A stretch of DNA of 64,000 nucleotides from Cognatitamlana onchidii (GTDB lineage Bacteria > Bacteroidota > Bacteroidia > Flavobacteriales > Flavobacteriaceae). Made by a program: the position numbers and the translations under genes. The notes under the pieces are model-generated. The model did not search any database and was not told where the DNA came from. It saw only the letters and a list, made by a program, of their open reading frames with translations. The stretch covers positions 203,383 to 267,382 of the forward strand of contig NZ_SRWZ01000006.1 in the NCBI RefSeq assembly GCF_004804355.1. Reading direction: 5' to 3'. Positions 1-8,571 of the stretch are shown here, piece after piece; the first letter of the stretch is position 1, and each line of letters opens with the position of its first letter.

Positions 1-2
1 AA

Positions 3-167
3 CTATTTATTGCCTGTCTTCAACAAGTAAATATTGAAGAAAAAATTAAAAACGCCCCAGATAAAGGTTATGAAATTGGGGTGTTTATTGGGTCTATGAT
101 TCCATTTGTTGTTCTTGTTGCCTTAGCGTATTTATTATACAGATATAACAAAAAAAAGAATCAATAA
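3..167 (+). CDS. C-terminal part of a small membrane protein (5' end outside window)
   Basis: An open frame enters from the window edge and stops at TAA 165-167, giving 54 visible residues. The visible part has a short charged segment (EEKIKNAPDKGYE), then one strong hydrophobic helix (SMIPFVVLVALAYLLY) and a basic tail (RYNKKKNQ), so a single membrane anchor with the tail probably in the cytoplasm. I do not recognise the family. It precedes another tiny membrane ORF and the pterin synthase gene on the same strand, so it may be the first visible gene of that operon. Confidence 0.55.
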   Translation, partial: LFIACLQQVNIEEKIKNAPDKGYEIGVFIGSMIPFVVLVALAYLLYRYNKKKNQ

Positions 168-176
168 ACTGTCATT

Positions 177-275
177 ATGGATATTATGTCTTTTGTTAGC
201 GGAAACGGATTGTTTCTTTTACTAGCTCTCGTTTTAATTATTGTATATTTTGTAAACAAAAGAAAAAGAAGATAA
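177..275 (+). CDS. 32-residue single-helix membrane peptide
   Basis: ATG at 177 opens a 32-codon frame ending in TAA that overlaps the next start as TAATG (273-277), which suggests translational coupling with the pterin synthase gene. The product has a short polar N-terminus, a hydrophobic segment (LFLLLALVLIIVYFV) and a strongly basic tail (NKRKRR), the form of a small positive-inside membrane protein. No family is recognised. The ORF is short enough to be chance, but the coupled start and the clean helix favour a real gene. Confidence 0.45.
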   Translation: MDIMSFVSGNGLFLLLALVLIIVYFVNKRKRR

Positions 276-730
276 TGGGTAATAAAATTCGCATCACTAA
301 ACAATTTTCTTTCGAAACGGGTCATGCTCTATATGGGTACGATGGGAAGTGTAAAAATGTTCATGGCCATAGTTATAAACTTTCAGTAACGGTTATCGGC
401 AAGCCTATTACAGACCGCACCCATGTTAAGTTTGGAATGGTTATAGATTTTGGAGATTTAAAAAAAATCGTAAAAGAAGAAATTGTAAACGTGTTTGATC
501 ATGCTACCGTTTTTAATAAAAACACGCCTCACGTTGAGCTTGCTAACGAACTTGAAAAAAGAGGTCACAATGTACTTTTAGTAGACTACCAACCTACTAG
601 TGAAATGATGGTACTTGACTTCGCTAAAAAAATAAAATTACGTTTACCCAATCATATTAAACTGCACTCATTAAAACTACAGGAAACAGATACCTCCTTT
701 GCAGAATGGTACTCCTATGATAACAATTAA
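275..730 (+). CDS. queD: 6-pyruvoyl-tetrahydropterin synthase / 6-carboxytetrahydropterin synthase family (QueD-like)
   Basis: 151 residues, the usual length for the PTPS/QueD fold. Seen: His17 in ETGHAL, then C26-K-N-V-H30-G-H32, the CxxxHGH arrangement that supplies the catalytic Cys and zinc-binding histidines in QueD proteins. Near the C-terminus LQETDTSFAEW holds the conserved substrate-binding Glu. In the family QueD converts dihydroneopterin triphosphate to 6-carboxytetrahydropterin, the second step of queuosine (preQ0) synthesis; related enzymes serve pterin metabolism. No other queuosine gene is in the window, so the substrate choice is inference. The start overlaps the stop of the small peptide upstream. 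Confidence 0.85.
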   Translation: MGNKIRITKQFSFETGHALYGYDGKCKNVHGHSYKLSVTVIGKPITDRTHVKFGMVIDFGDLKKIVKEEIVNVFDHATVFNKNTPHVELANELEKRGHNVLLVDYQPTSEMMVLDFAKKIKLRLPNHIKLHSLKLQETDTSFAEWYSYDNN

Positions 731-782
731 GAAAGGACAGTGATACTATGCCTGCCTACTAAGTAATTATTATATTTACGGC

Positions 783-1541
783 ATGCAAATTCCAAAGGGT
801 AAAAAAATATATTTTGCTTCAGACAACCACCTTGGTGCACCCACTCTCGAAGCTTCACGCCCTCGTGAAAAGAAATTTGTTGCCTGGTTAGATGAAATAA
901 AACAGGATGCCGCAGCTATTTTTCTACTAGGCGATATGTTTGATTTTTGGATGGAATATAAGCGCGTTGTACCCAAAGGTTTTACAAGGACTCTTGGTAA
1001 GCTTGCAGAAATAAGTGATTCTGGAATTCCTATTTACTATTTTGTTGGAAATCATGATTTATGGATGAATGGCTATTTTGAGGAAGAACTAAACATTCCC
1101 GTTTACCACAAACCTCAAGAATTTACATTTAATAAGAAATCTTTTTTTATTGGTCATGGCGATGGCTTAGGCCCCGGAGATAAAGGCTATAAACGCATGA
1201 AAAAAGTATTTACAAACCCATTTTGTAAATGGCTATTTCGTTGGTTACATCCAGATTTAGGAGTACGAATGGCTCAACACCTATCAGTTAAAAATAAGCT
1301 TATCTCTGGTGATGATGACGCCAAGTTTTTGGGAGAAGACAACGAATGGCTGGTACAGTATTGTAAACGAAAGCTAAAAGATAAACATCGTGATTACTTT
1401 GTATTTGGACATAGGCACTTACCTTTAAATATTGACCTCAATGCACATTCTAAATATATTAACCTGGGTGATTGGATTCAGTATTTTACATTTGGAGTTT
1501 TCGATGGAGAAACCATGGAACTAAAGGAATACAAAAAATAA
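783..1541 (+). CDS. lpxH: UDP-2,3-diacylglucosamine diphosphatase LpxH
   Basis: 252 residues with the calcineurin-like metallophosphoesterase motif series in order: SDNHLG (Asp14, His16), GDMFDFW (Asp51), GNHD (Asn90, His91), GHGDG and GHRH near the C-terminus. These bind the two-metal centre. LpxH hydrolyses UDP-2,3-diacylglucosamine to lipid X at the cytoplasmic face of the inner membrane, the fourth step of lipid A synthesis. The KVFTNPFCKWLFRWLHPDLG stretch is the typical lipid-binding insertion of Bacteroidota LpxH-type proteins. The gene faces the MFS transporter convergently with only 3 bp between stops. Confidence 0.88.
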   Translation: MQIPKGKKIYFASDNHLGAPTLEASRPREKKFVAWLDEIKQDAAAIFLLGDMFDFWMEYKRVVPKGFTRTLGKLAEISDSGIPIYYFVGNHDLWMNGYFEEELNIPVYHKPQEFTFNKKSFFIGHGDGLGPGDKGYKRMKKVFTNPFCKWLFRWLHPDLGVRMAQHLSVKNKLISGDDDAKFLGEDNEWLVQYCKRKLKDKHRDYFVFGHRHLPLNIDLNAHSKYINLGDWIQYFTFGVFDGETMELKEYKK

Positions 1542-1544
1542 GAA

Positions 1545-2813
1545 CTAGCCATCTTTTAGTTTAACTTCCATATCTTCCGTTAAGTCTAAATTTCTTAAAA
1601 CCGTATTTTTCTTTCCAATTACCAACACCGTTAATAAAGTCATACATCCACCAAAGACAACACCAGTAACTGGGCCCATAATTTTGGCGGCTAAACCACT
1701 TTCAAAAGCACCCAATTCATTAGACGAGCCAACAAACATGGAATTAACTGAAGAGACTCGTCCGCGCATATCGTCTGGGGTTTTAAGCTGAAGAATAGTT
1801 TGACGAATAATCATAGAAATACCATCGGCAGCACCACTTATAAACAACATTAAAACACTCAACCAAAATAGCGAAGACAATCCAAAACCAATAATACTAA
1901 TTCCAAAAATAAATACAGATACCAACAACTTTTTTCCTGTATTCTTACTTATGGGAATATATGTTGTGATAAACATGGTTAAAATACTTCCTAAAGATAT
2001 AGATGCGTTTAAAACACCAAATCCTTCACTCCCAACCTTTAAAACATCTTGCGCAAATACCGATAAAATAGTAACCGTTCCGCCAAACAAAACCGCAATC
2101 ATATCTAACGTTAAAGCTCCAAGAATGGCTTTATTATGAAACACAAACTTGACCCCAGCTTTTAAACTGTCTTTAACAGGTTCCCCTATTTTTTTATTTA
2201 GAATAGGTTTCTTTTTAATTTGAAATGTTATAACAAATGAAATAGCCACTAATACAAATACCAAGCACAACGTTTTATCTACCCCCATCCAACCAATAGA
2301 AAAACCACCAAAAAGCGCTCCTAAAACCGCTGCTGTTTTCCAGGTACTTGTGCTCCAAGTAGCCGCATTGGGGTAAATGTTTTTAGGAACAAGAAGCGCT
2401 ACTAACGAAAATATGGTTGGCCCAAAAAATGAACGCAAGAACCCACCAAAAAACACCAATGCATAAATCCCATATAAAATAGATTTTGTAGACCAATTAG
2501 CAACTAACTTAGGCCATGTTAAAAGGAAAAGCCCCAAACTAATTAATGAAAATAGCGCAATACAGGTTGCAAAAAGGTTTCGCTTTTCTCGTTGATCTAC
2601 AATATGACCTGCAAACAAAGCCATAGAAAATGCAGGAATAATTTCCATAAGCCCAATAATACCTAGAGACAATGGGTCTTTTGTTAAGCTATATACCTGC
2701 CATTCAATAACAATAAACTGCATAGACCAACCAAAAACCAGCAGTAACCTAACCAGCAAAAAAATGTTAAATTCCTTTATTCTCAGCGCTGCATAAGGGT
2801 CTGTTTTGACCAT
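1545..2813 (-). CDS. MFS transporter
   Basis: 422 residues with about 12 hydrophobic helices in two six-helix halves. The loop between helices 2 and 3 carries AGHIVDQREKRNL, the usual MFS motif A position (GxxxDRxGRR, here degenerate). It resembles the enterobactin-exporter/AraJ-like drug efflux branch, in which proteins export siderophores or drugs by proton antiport; the substrate here cannot be read from sequence. The gene lies 16 bp downstream of recJ on the same strand, so the two are probably co-transcribed. It ends 3 bp from the lpxH stop in convergent orientation. Confidence 0.85.
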   Translation of the reverse strand: MVKTDPYAALRIKEFNIFLLVRLLLVFGWSMQFIVIEWQVYSLTKDPLSLGIIGLMEIIPAFSMALFAGHIVDQREKRNLFATCIALFSLISLGLFLLTWPKLVANWSTKSILYGIYALVFFGGFLRSFFGPTIFSLVALLVPKNIYPNAATWSTSTWKTAAVLGALFGGFSIGWMGVDKTLCLVFVLVAISFVITFQIKKKPILNKKIGEPVKDSLKAGVKFVFHNKAILGALTLDMIAVLFGGTVTILSVFAQDVLKVGSEGFGVLNASISLGSILTMFITTYIPISKNTGKKLLVSVFIFGISIIGFGLSSLFWLSVLMLFISGAADGISMIIRQTILQLKTPDDMRGRVSSVNSMFVGSSNELGAFESGLAAKIMGPVTGVVFGGCMTLLTVLVIGKKNTVLRNLDLTEDMEVKLKDG

Positions 2814-2829
2814 AAACTTGTTGTTTAAC

Positions 2830-4530
2830 TTACTTTTGCCTTTTAATGTCTCTAAGTTTTAACTGCAAACTTATATTACCTTGCCATTCGTTTTCATCAA
2901 CAGAATATACCGCTTTAAAAGGCTTCCCCTCAGAAATTAGGTCATATTTATCACCCATACTAAAACCAATACAAACAAATCGTGCAGTACTATTGGGTTG
3001 AATTGCCGTGAGTCTTAAATGAGTTTTATCTTCTCCAACACATTTTCCATAACCTGTATCTCTTAAGTATTCAGTCATAAACACAGGTGTCATGTTACTT
3101 GGTCCAAAAGGCGCAAATTGCTTTAAAATTCTGTAGAATTTAGGGGTAATTTGACTAAGCTCGATTTGTGAGTCAATTTTAATTTCAGGAGTCAATAAGT
3201 TTCTATCAATTGTTTTTGCTACTTCATTTTCAAAAGCCTGTTTAAAGGCTTCATAATTCCCCTCTAAAAGTGTTAATCCTGCCGCGTATTTGTGTCCTCC
3301 AAATTGTTCAATGTGTTCCTTACAGGCATCCAATGCATTATACACATCAAAACCTCTAACAGACCTTGCAGAAGCCGCCAATTTATTACCACTTTTAGTA
3401 AACACCAAGGTTGGTCTATAATAGGTTTCTGTTAACCTTGAAGCCACAATACCAATAACACCTTTGTGCCAAGATTCATGATAAACCACTGTAGTAAAAC
3501 GGTTTTGCTCTTTTTTATCTTCAATTTGCTGAAGGGCTTCTTCTGTAATTTTTTTATCTGTTTCACGTCGGTCTAAATTATACTCATTAATTTCGCGAGC
3601 ATAATTGGCTGCCATTTTAGGTTCTTCCTCTGTTAATAGAGAAACTGCATAATTACCGTGTTTCATGCGTCCTGCAGCATTAATCCTAGGAGCTACTATA
3701 AAAACGACATCGGTAATCGTAAATTCGGTCTTTTCAACCTGATCTAGAATAGCTTTTATTCCTGGTCTTGGGTTTGAATTTATAACAATTAAACCAAAAT
3801 AGGCCAGCACCCTATTCTCACCATCAATTGGTACAATATCGGCCCCTACGGCTGTAGCCACTAAATCTAAATACGGCAATAAATCTTCTACAGTTTTACC
3901 ATCCTTTAATGCCAAGGCCTGAATAAGTTTAAACCCCACACCACAGCCGCAAAGTTCTTTATATGGGTAATTACAATCTTCTTGTTTTGGATCTAGAACC
4001 GCTGCTGCATTGGGAATAACATCATCTGGCCTATGGTGGTCGCAAATAACAAAATCAATGCCTTGTTTTTTGGCATAATCTACCTTTTCCACAGATTTAA
4101 TGCCACAATCTAAAGCAATAATGAGTGTAAAATCATTCTCGAGCGCAAAGTTTATTCCCTTATATGAAATGCCATACCCTTCGTCGTATCTATTGGGAAT
4201 ATAGGTGTAAACAAGACCATGTTTAGTTTTTAAGTAAGAAGACATTAAGGCGACCGAAGTGGTACCATCCACATCATAATCCCCATAAACCAAAATGTTT
4301 TCGTTGTTTTTAATAGCTTTTTCAATACGAGCCACAGCCTTATCCATATCTTTCATTAAGAATGGATCATGTAAATCTTTTAAACTAGGTCTGAAAAACT
4401 TTTTGGCGGCCTCGTAATCTTCAATACCCCTCTGCACCAAAAGTGATGCTGTAATGGCATCGACTTGAAGTGTCTTTTGCAAAGATTCTACTTTATCTTG
4501 TTGAGGTTTTGGTTTTAAGGTCCAACGCAT
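2830..4530 (-). CDS. recJ: Single-stranded-DNA-specific exonuclease RecJ
   Basis: 566 residues, normal for RecJ. The DHH phosphoesterase motifs are intact: YGDYDVDGTTSV (residues 82-93, motif I), ALDCG (139-143, motif II) and DHHRPDD (164-170, motif III). The DHHA1 and OB domains follow, with GGHKYAAGL as the DHHA1 signature. RecJ degrades single-stranded DNA 5' to 3' and acts in mismatch repair, base excision repair and the RecF pathway. It is followed by the MFS gene on the same strand; an OsmC gene sits upstream, also on the minus strand. Confidence 0.95.
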   Translation of the reverse strand: MRWTLKPKPQQDKVESLQKTLQVDAITASLLVQRGIEDYEAAKKFFRPSLKDLHDPFLMKDMDKAVARIEKAIKNNENILVYGDYDVDGTTSVALMSSYLKTKHGLVYTYIPNRYDEGYGISYKGINFALENDFTLIIALDCGIKSVEKVDYAKKQGIDFVICDHHRPDDVIPNAAAVLDPKQEDCNYPYKELCGCGVGFKLIQALALKDGKTVEDLLPYLDLVATAVGADIVPIDGENRVLAYFGLIVINSNPRPGIKAILDQVEKTEFTITDVVFIVAPRINAAGRMKHGNYAVSLLTEEEPKMAANYAREINEYNLDRRETDKKITEEALQQIEDKKEQNRFTTVVYHESWHKGVIGIVASRLTETYYRPTLVFTKSGNKLAASARSVRGFDVYNALDACKEHIEQFGGHKYAAGLTLLEGNYEAFKQAFENEVAKTIDRNLLTPEIKIDSQIELSQITPKFYRILKQFAPFGPSNMTPVFMTEYLRDTGYGKCVGEDKTHLRLTAIQPNSTARFVCIGFSMGDKYDLISEGKPFKAVYSVDENEWQGNISLQLKLRDIKRQK

Positions 4531-4568
4531 TTGTGAGAGAAAAAATTGGATTAATCGGCAATAGCAAC

Positions 4569-4991
4569 TTAATTTTTATGAAAATGTGTTTGAATATCTA
4601 ATTCTGCAAACTGACGAAACATTTCCATAACACCGCAGTATTTTTCTACAGATAAATCAACTGCTCTTTGTAATTTCTTTTCATTTAATTTATTTCCATA
4701 AAAATGAAAATGCATTGCTACTTTATCATAATATTTGGGATGTTCTTCTGTAAGATTTGCATCAATTTCAATTGTGAAATCCTCAACATCTAGTTTCATT
4801 TTTTTTATAAGGGCAGCCACATCCAACCCGGAACAGCCAGCTAATCCCGATAGCATAAGTGCCTTAGGACGATAGCCTTCTCCTTTACCGCCATTCTCTT
4901 CTCCTGCGTCAATAAACAAGTTATGCCCTGATGGATTTGTGCTTTCAAATCGCATGTTTCCTAACCACTTTGTGGTAATCTGGTTTCCCAT
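4569..4991 (-). CDS. OsmC family protein (peroxiredoxin-like)
   Basis: 140 residues, the length of OsmC/Ohr proteins. The two conserved cysteines are present: Cys53 in LAGCSGLD and Cys119 in EKYCGVM. In this family they form a reactive pair that reduces organic hydroperoxides at a dimer interface. The YhfA-like branch of OsmC, with a long central helix and no CP/VCP motifs, fits better than Ohr. It starts 58 bp from the divergently transcribed AhpD-like gene, which also carries a redox CxxC motif, so the two may share an oxidative-stress role (inference). Confidence 0.85.
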   Translation of the reverse strand: MGNQITTKWLGNMRFESTNPSGHNLFIDAGEENGGKGEGYRPKALMLSGLAGCSGLDVAALIKKMKLDVEDFTIEIDANLTEEHPKYYDKVAMHFHFYGNKLNEKKLQRAVDLSVEKYCGVMEMFRQFAELDIQTHFHKN

Positions 4992-5049
4992 TTTCTAAAC
5001 TATTTTTTGTTTCTTGTATGTCTCAAAAATACTACTAAAAAAATAAACA

Positions 5050-5640
5050 ATGCCTTTAGTAACACCATTATCCGCAGAACACGATTTAGAGACTAAAAAA
5101 TTAGCTGAATTCTTTAATGAAACTTTAGGGTTTTGCCCAAATTCCGTACTTACCATGCAACGCAGACCTGCTATTAGTAAAGCCTTTATTAATTTAAACA
5201 AAGCAGTTATGGCCAATGACGGACGAGTAACTTCGGCATTAAAACGTATGATTGCATGGGTAAGTAGTAACGCTACTGGGTGCCGATATTGTCAGGCCCA
5301 TGCTATTCGAGCTGCAGAACGCTATGGTGCAGAACAAGAGCAGTTAGATAATATTTGGGAGTATAAAACGCACCCAGCTTTTAATGAGGCCGAACGTGCT
5401 GCCTTAGATTTTAGTTTAGCAGCCTCTCAAATACCAAATGCCGTTGATGAAACCATTAAAAAACGACTATACGACTATTGGGATGAAGGGGAAATTGTAG
5501 AAATGTTAGGAGTAATTTCTTTATTTGGGTATTTAAATCGTTGGAATGATAGTATGGGTACCTCTATTGAAAAAGGGGCCGTAGAAAGCGGGGAACAATA
5601 TTTAGGGAAACATGGTTGGGAGAAGGGGAAACATGATTAA
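5050..5640 (+). CDS. Carboxymuconolactone decarboxylase (AhpD-like) family protein
   Basis: 196 residues, all-helical composition. The motif ATGCRYCQAHA (Cys78, Cys81, His84) is the CxxCxxH peroxidase centre of the AhpD/CMD family. Upstream LNKAVMANDGRVTSALKRMIAW matches the typical preceding helix. Members with this motif act as alkylhydroperoxidases using cysteine redox chemistry; the exact substrate is not shown. It is divergent from the OsmC gene with a 58 bp shared upstream region and is followed by a palindromic intergenic repeat. Confidence 0.85.
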   Translation: MPLVTPLSAEHDLETKKLAEFFNETLGFCPNSVLTMQRRPAISKAFINLNKAVMANDGRVTSALKRMIAWVSSNATGCRYCQAHAIRAAERYGAEQEQLDNIWEYKTHPAFNEAERAALDFSLAASQIPNAVDETIKKRLYDYWDEGEIVEMLGVISLFGYLNRWNDSMGTSIEKGAVESGEQYLGKHGWEKGKHD

Positions 5641-5648
5641 ATGTTTTA

Positions 5649-5733
5649 TCATTGCGAAGTAAATTTATAATTTACTGTGGCAATCTCATAATACAACAAC
5701 AGATTACTACAGTCGTTCCTTCTTCGTAATGAC
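5649..5733. repeat. REP-like palindromic intergenic repeat (CATTGCGA...CGTAATGA type)
   Basis: About 85 bp between the AhpD-like and UDG-like genes. Its outer arms are TCATTGCGAAG (5649-5659) and CTTCGTAATGA (5722-5732), which pair with one mismatch. The inner part holds GGCAATCTC and AGATTACTAC, which can continue the stem. This resembles the widespread bacterial interspersed palindromes of the CATTGCGAGG..CAATCTC type. It sits between the stops of two converging genes, where such elements usually lie and may act as a bidirectional terminator. Confidence 0.6.
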
Positions 5734-5735
5734 AA

Positions 5736-6308
5736 CTATAAAATAACTCCCTTAACTCGCCTCCTCAACTCTGGCAGCACCTCAACATCAAACCATGGGT
5801 TTTTAGTTAACCAAAATCGATTTCTTGGTGATGGATGTGGCAAGGGTAAATATTTTGGTAAGTACTCGTTATAACTTTTAACGGTTTCAGTTAAGGTTTT
5901 CTTCGCTTGTTTTTGCAGGTAATATTTTTGAGCATACGTGCCAATTAGAATCACCAATTCAACATGCTTAAGTTCATGAAATAGAGGTTTGTGCCATTGC
6001 GGGGCACATTCTGGCCGAGGTGGTAAATCGCCTGTTTTTCCTTTACCAGGATAACAGAACCCCATAGGAATAATAGCAAACTTGGTAACATCGTAAAAAT
6101 CGTCTACTGATACATCGAGCCACTTACGCAATTGCTTACCACTTGCGTCATCCCAAGGAATACCTGATGTATGCACTTTAGTTCCTGGTGCTTGTCCTAT
6201 AATTACAATTTTAGAATCTGGATGTGCTGAAACCACGGGACGAGGTCCTAGTGGTAAATATGATTTGCAAATAGTACATTGTTTAATTTCCTCCAGAAGT
6301 AATTTCAT
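5736..6308 (-). CDS. Uracil-DNA glycosylase family protein
   Basis: 190 residues. IIGQAPGTKVHTSGIPWDDASG (near residues 37-57, motif 1 with GQAPG) and HPSPRNR near residue 158 are the uracil-binding motifs of the UDG superfamily. Only two nearby cysteines are seen at the N-terminus (Cys11, Cys14), fewer than the four that hold the iron-sulfur cluster in family 4 enzymes, so a cluster is unlikely. Members excise uracil or other damaged bases from DNA; the exact base specificity of this subgroup is not shown by the sequence. It follows the HopJ-domain gene on the minus strand. Confidence 0.8.
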   Translation of the reverse strand: MKLLLEEIKQCTICKSYLPLGPRPVVSAHPDSKIVIIGQAPGTKVHTSGIPWDDASGKQLRKWLDVSVDDFYDVTKFAIIPMGFCYPGKGKTGDLPPRPECAPQWHKPLFHELKHVELVILIGTYAQKYYLQKQAKKTLTETVKSYNEYLPKYLPLPHPSPRNRFWLTKNPWFDVEVLPELRRRVKGVIL

Positions 6309-6328
6309 GTTTAAAAACTATGGAATAA

Positions 6329-6673
6329 CTACTTTTCGGTTAAAGGCTCTTTTTCAAAACTTAAACCTTCAAATCCTGTTTTTATAAAGTTTCTTATATT
6401 TTGATGCCCATCGCCATCTGGATCTTGCAAGACATCTTCAAAGTAAAACTGACCAAAACAAGCTAAGGTTTCGTCTTGTGTTAAACCTTGTAATTTGGCA
6501 AATGCAAACAATTTGCAAGATCCTGAGTTTTGTCCTTCAGCATTTTCAAAAGTACCGTTTTTAAAAGCTGTTGGTATAAAATTATAGTGTGCTTCGATAA
6601 CACTCATGGTATCAGAAAACACAATATGTTTAGGGGTTTCTTTTAATTTTTTTCTAAAAACGTCTATCGTCAT
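6329..6673 (-). CDS. HopJ type III effector domain protein
   Basis: 114 residues when read from the ATG at 6673 (MTIDVFRKK). A longer frame from 6715 would overlap the end of rsmI and starts with an unrelated leader, so the shorter start is preferred. Sequence features such as SVIEAHYNFIPTAFKNG, NSGSCKLFAFAKL and DPDGDGHQNIRNFI match the HopJ domain family. The name comes from a Pseudomonas effector, but the family is common in free-living bacteria with no type III secretion, and its cellular role is unknown. It lies just downstream of rsmI. Confidence 0.8.
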   Translation of the reverse strand: MTIDVFRKKLKETPKHIVFSDTMSVIEAHYNFIPTAFKNGTFENAEGQNSGSCKLFAFAKLQGLTQDETLACFGQFYFEDVLQDPDGDGHQNIRNFIKTGFEGLSFEKEPLTEK

Positions 6674-6689
6674 TATTTTTATTTTAAAA

Positions 6690-7364
6690 TTATTTACTTT
6701 TTCCTGCAACCACAATTACGATCTCACCTTTTGGTGATTTGTTTGTATAATATTCTAATACTTCTTTAGCTTTTCCGCGTATGGTTTCTTCAAACATTTT
6801 GGTTAATTCTCTAGATACAGAAATACTTCTATCTTCTCCAAAATACTCGCAAAAATGTCCTAATGTTTTTACTAATTTATGCGGACTTTCATAAAAAATC
6901 ATGGTTCTGGTTTCTTCGGCTAAAAGCAACAATCTGGTTTGGCGTCCTTTTTTAACAGGTAAAAACCCTTCAAACACAAATTTATCGTTAGGCAATCCCG
7001 AATTCACTAGTGCAGGCACAAATGCTGTTGCCCCGGGCAGACATTCAACCGCAATATTGTGTTCAATACAAGCACGAGAGAGTAAAAATCCAGGATCGGA
7101 AATTGCTGGTGTGCCAGCATCACTTATTAACGCTACCGAAGTTCCCGCTTTTAATTTTTGAATTATACTATCTACCGTTTTATGCTCATTGTGCATATGG
7201 TGAGATTGCATGTGCGTTGCAATCTCAAAATGCTTTAAAAGTTTTCCTGAGGTTCGGGTATCTTCGGCTAAAATTAAATCGACCTCATTTAAAACTTCTA
7301 TAGCTCTAAAAGTGATGTCTTTTAAATTTCCAATGGGAGTGGGGACTATATAGAGTTTACTCAT
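6690..7364 (-). CDS. rsmI: 16S rRNA (cytidine(1402)-2'-O)-methyltransferase RsmI
   Basis: 224 residues. The tetrapyrrole-methylase-fold landmarks of RsmI are all present: PTPIGNLKDIT at the start, LAEDTRTSGKLL, LISDAGTPAISDPG and the SPKGEIVIVVAG segment near the end. RsmI uses S-adenosylmethionine to 2'-O-methylate C1402 in the ribosomal decoding centre. This copy is about 50 residues shorter than the E. coli protein because it lacks the C-terminal helical domain, a form common in Bacteroidota. It is 18 bp from the TetR gene upstream. Confidence 0.95.
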   Translation of the reverse strand: MSKLYIVPTPIGNLKDITFRAIEVLNEVDLILAEDTRTSGKLLKHFEIATHMQSHHMHNEHKTVDSIIQKLKAGTSVALISDAGTPAISDPGFLLSRACIEHNIAVECLPGATAFVPALVNSGLPNDKFVFEGFLPVKKGRQTRLLLLAEETRTMIFYESPHKLVKTLGHFCEYFGEDRSISVSRELTKMFEETIRGKAKEVLEYYTNKSPKGEIVIVVAGKSK

Positions 7365-7382
7365 TTAAACTATTTAATTTAA

Positions 7383-8003
7383 TTATGATAAAGATACTGA
7401 CTTATATAGTTCTTGCCCCTTTAAAGTTAAATAAGGAAAGATAGACTGATAAGTTATTTCTGAATACTGATTAACTGAAGCTCTAGTGATTTTACCCTGT
7501 TCTACAATCACTGATGACATCCAGAAATCACTTAAAATTTGAAATCGCTTAAATAGATTATTGTATTCATTTATAAACAAGGGCTGTCTCAATAAACCAG
7601 CATCAATCAACATATCAATGGCATTTAAAAACTCTAATTCTCGTTGCTTTATTAGCTTAATATAATGTTGTTTAATTGTTTTATGCTCTCGCATAATTAA
7701 AACAAAATCCAATAAGAAAAACTGATACTTATAAAATGTAAACATTATGGTTTTAGAAACACCAAATAAGGCTTCTAAATAATTTTGAGACTGAAAACTA
7801 TTATTAACAGCTTCATTAATGTTTTCTACCATTTGAAAGTAGAGCGCCTCAACAATATCTTCTCGCCTTTTATAGTGATAGTTTAAATTACCTTGACTAA
7901 TACCCATTTTATTAGCAATAGTTCTTAAGGTAACCTTAGCCATACCCTGAGAATTAAACAAATCTAAGGCTATTATTAAAATTCTATCTTTAGTATTACT
8001 CAT
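7383..8003 (-). CDS. TetR/AcrR family transcriptional regulator
   Basis: 206 residues. The N-terminal helix-turn-helix is clear: RILIIALDLFNSQGMAKVTL followed by IANKMGISQGNLNYHYKRR (about residues 25-48). The rest is the helical ligand-binding domain. It diverges from the DUF2867 gene, and the shared upstream region carries two copies of TTGACCTAAT at 8032 and 8061 that overlap the promoter of that neighbour. TetR proteins usually repress a divergent neighbour and themselves, so the DUF2867 gene is the likely target (inference). A minus-strand TATCTTTG (8016-8009) would place its own transcript start almost at the ATG. Confidence 0.88.
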   Translation of the reverse strand: MSNTKDRILIIALDLFNSQGMAKVTLRTIANKMGISQGNLNYHYKRREDIVEALYFQMVENINEAVNNSFQSQNYLEALFGVSKTIMFTFYKYQFFLLDFVLIMREHKTIKQHYIKLIKQRELEFLNAIDMLIDAGLLRQPLFINEYNNLFKRFQILSDFWMSSVIVEQGKITRASVNQYSEITYQSIFPYLTLKGQELYKSVSLS

Positions 8004-8031
8004 GCTATCAAAGATATTAATTTTAGTAATG

Positions 8032-8063
8032 TTGACCTAATTAATAAAAAATTAGTACATTTG
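8032..8063 (+). promoter_or_regulatory. Promoter of the DUF2867 gene with overlapping repeated operator TTGACCTAAT
   Basis: A Bacteroidota-type promoter is visible: TTG at 8032-8034 as the -33 element, 21 bp, then TACATTTG at 8056-8063 as the -7 element (TAnnTTTG). The decamer TTGACCTAAT occurs at 8032-8041 over the -33 element and again at 8061-8070 over the end of the -7 element. Between them lies the dyad CTAATT/AATTAG. A regulator bound to both decamers would cover the promoter; the adjacent TetR protein is the obvious candidate. Confidence 0.55.
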
Positions 8064-8085
8064 ACCTAATCTTAATTTTATATTC

Positions 8086-8571
8086 ATGATTGTAAAAACC
8101 GAACAATCTCCAAACACTCAAATTATTAGAAAAGCACTTTCTAGGATCGATTTTTCCGATACGTTTTCAGTTACAAATCATAAAGATTCTTTAGAAACCA
8201 TAACACATTTAATTTTTGGAACCATGCCCAAATGGGTGATGTTTTTAATGCGTTTGCGCAATACAATAGTTAAACTATTTGGTTTAAAAACCGATATGGA
8301 AGAAGACTTTAAACCTCATTATAAATCTGGAGAAAGTATTGGGTTTATTAAAGTATTTAGTGTTGCTAGTAATGAAATTTTATTAGGTGCGGATGATAAA
8401 CATTTAGACTTTAGAGTAAGCGTTTTCAATTCAGAACAGCATCAACACAACATAAAAGTAACTACCCTAGTAAAATACAATAATCTATTTGGAAAGATTT
8501 ATATGAATTTAATAAAGCCTTTTCATGTTTTAATTGTAAAGCAAATGGTAAAGCAAGCTTACAAGGTTTAG
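8086..8571 (+). CDS. DUF2867 domain-containing protein
   Basis: 161 residues. The FSDTFSVTNHK start, the IFGTMPKWVMFLMRLRN segment and the HLDFRVSV strand match the DUF2867 family (an SRPBCC-like fold by family knowledge) whose members in Bacteroidota are usually about this length. No catalytic residues are recognised. It is divergent from the TetR gene and has its own promoter carrying the repeated decamer, so it is probably the regulated target. Its stop overlaps that of the converging gene on the other strand by 4 bp. Confidence 0.7.
   Translation: MIVKTEQSPNTQIIRKALSRIDFSDTFSVTNHKDSLETITHLIFGTMPKWVMFLMRLRNTIVKLFGLKTDMEEDFKPHYKSGESIGFIKVFSVASNEILLGADDKHLDFRVSVFNSEQHQHNIKVTTLVKYNNLFGKIYMNLIKPFHVLIVKQMVKQAYKV

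Noticed and set aside
5649..5733. A member of the cassette-site family
   Set aside because: It lacks the AAC/GTT ends and the GAAAATCC stem; it fits the CATTGCGA-type interspersed palindrome instead.
6329..6673. Type III secretion effector role for the HopJ-domain protein
   Set aside because: No secretion apparatus is in the window and the domain occurs in many free-living bacteria; the name reflects history only.
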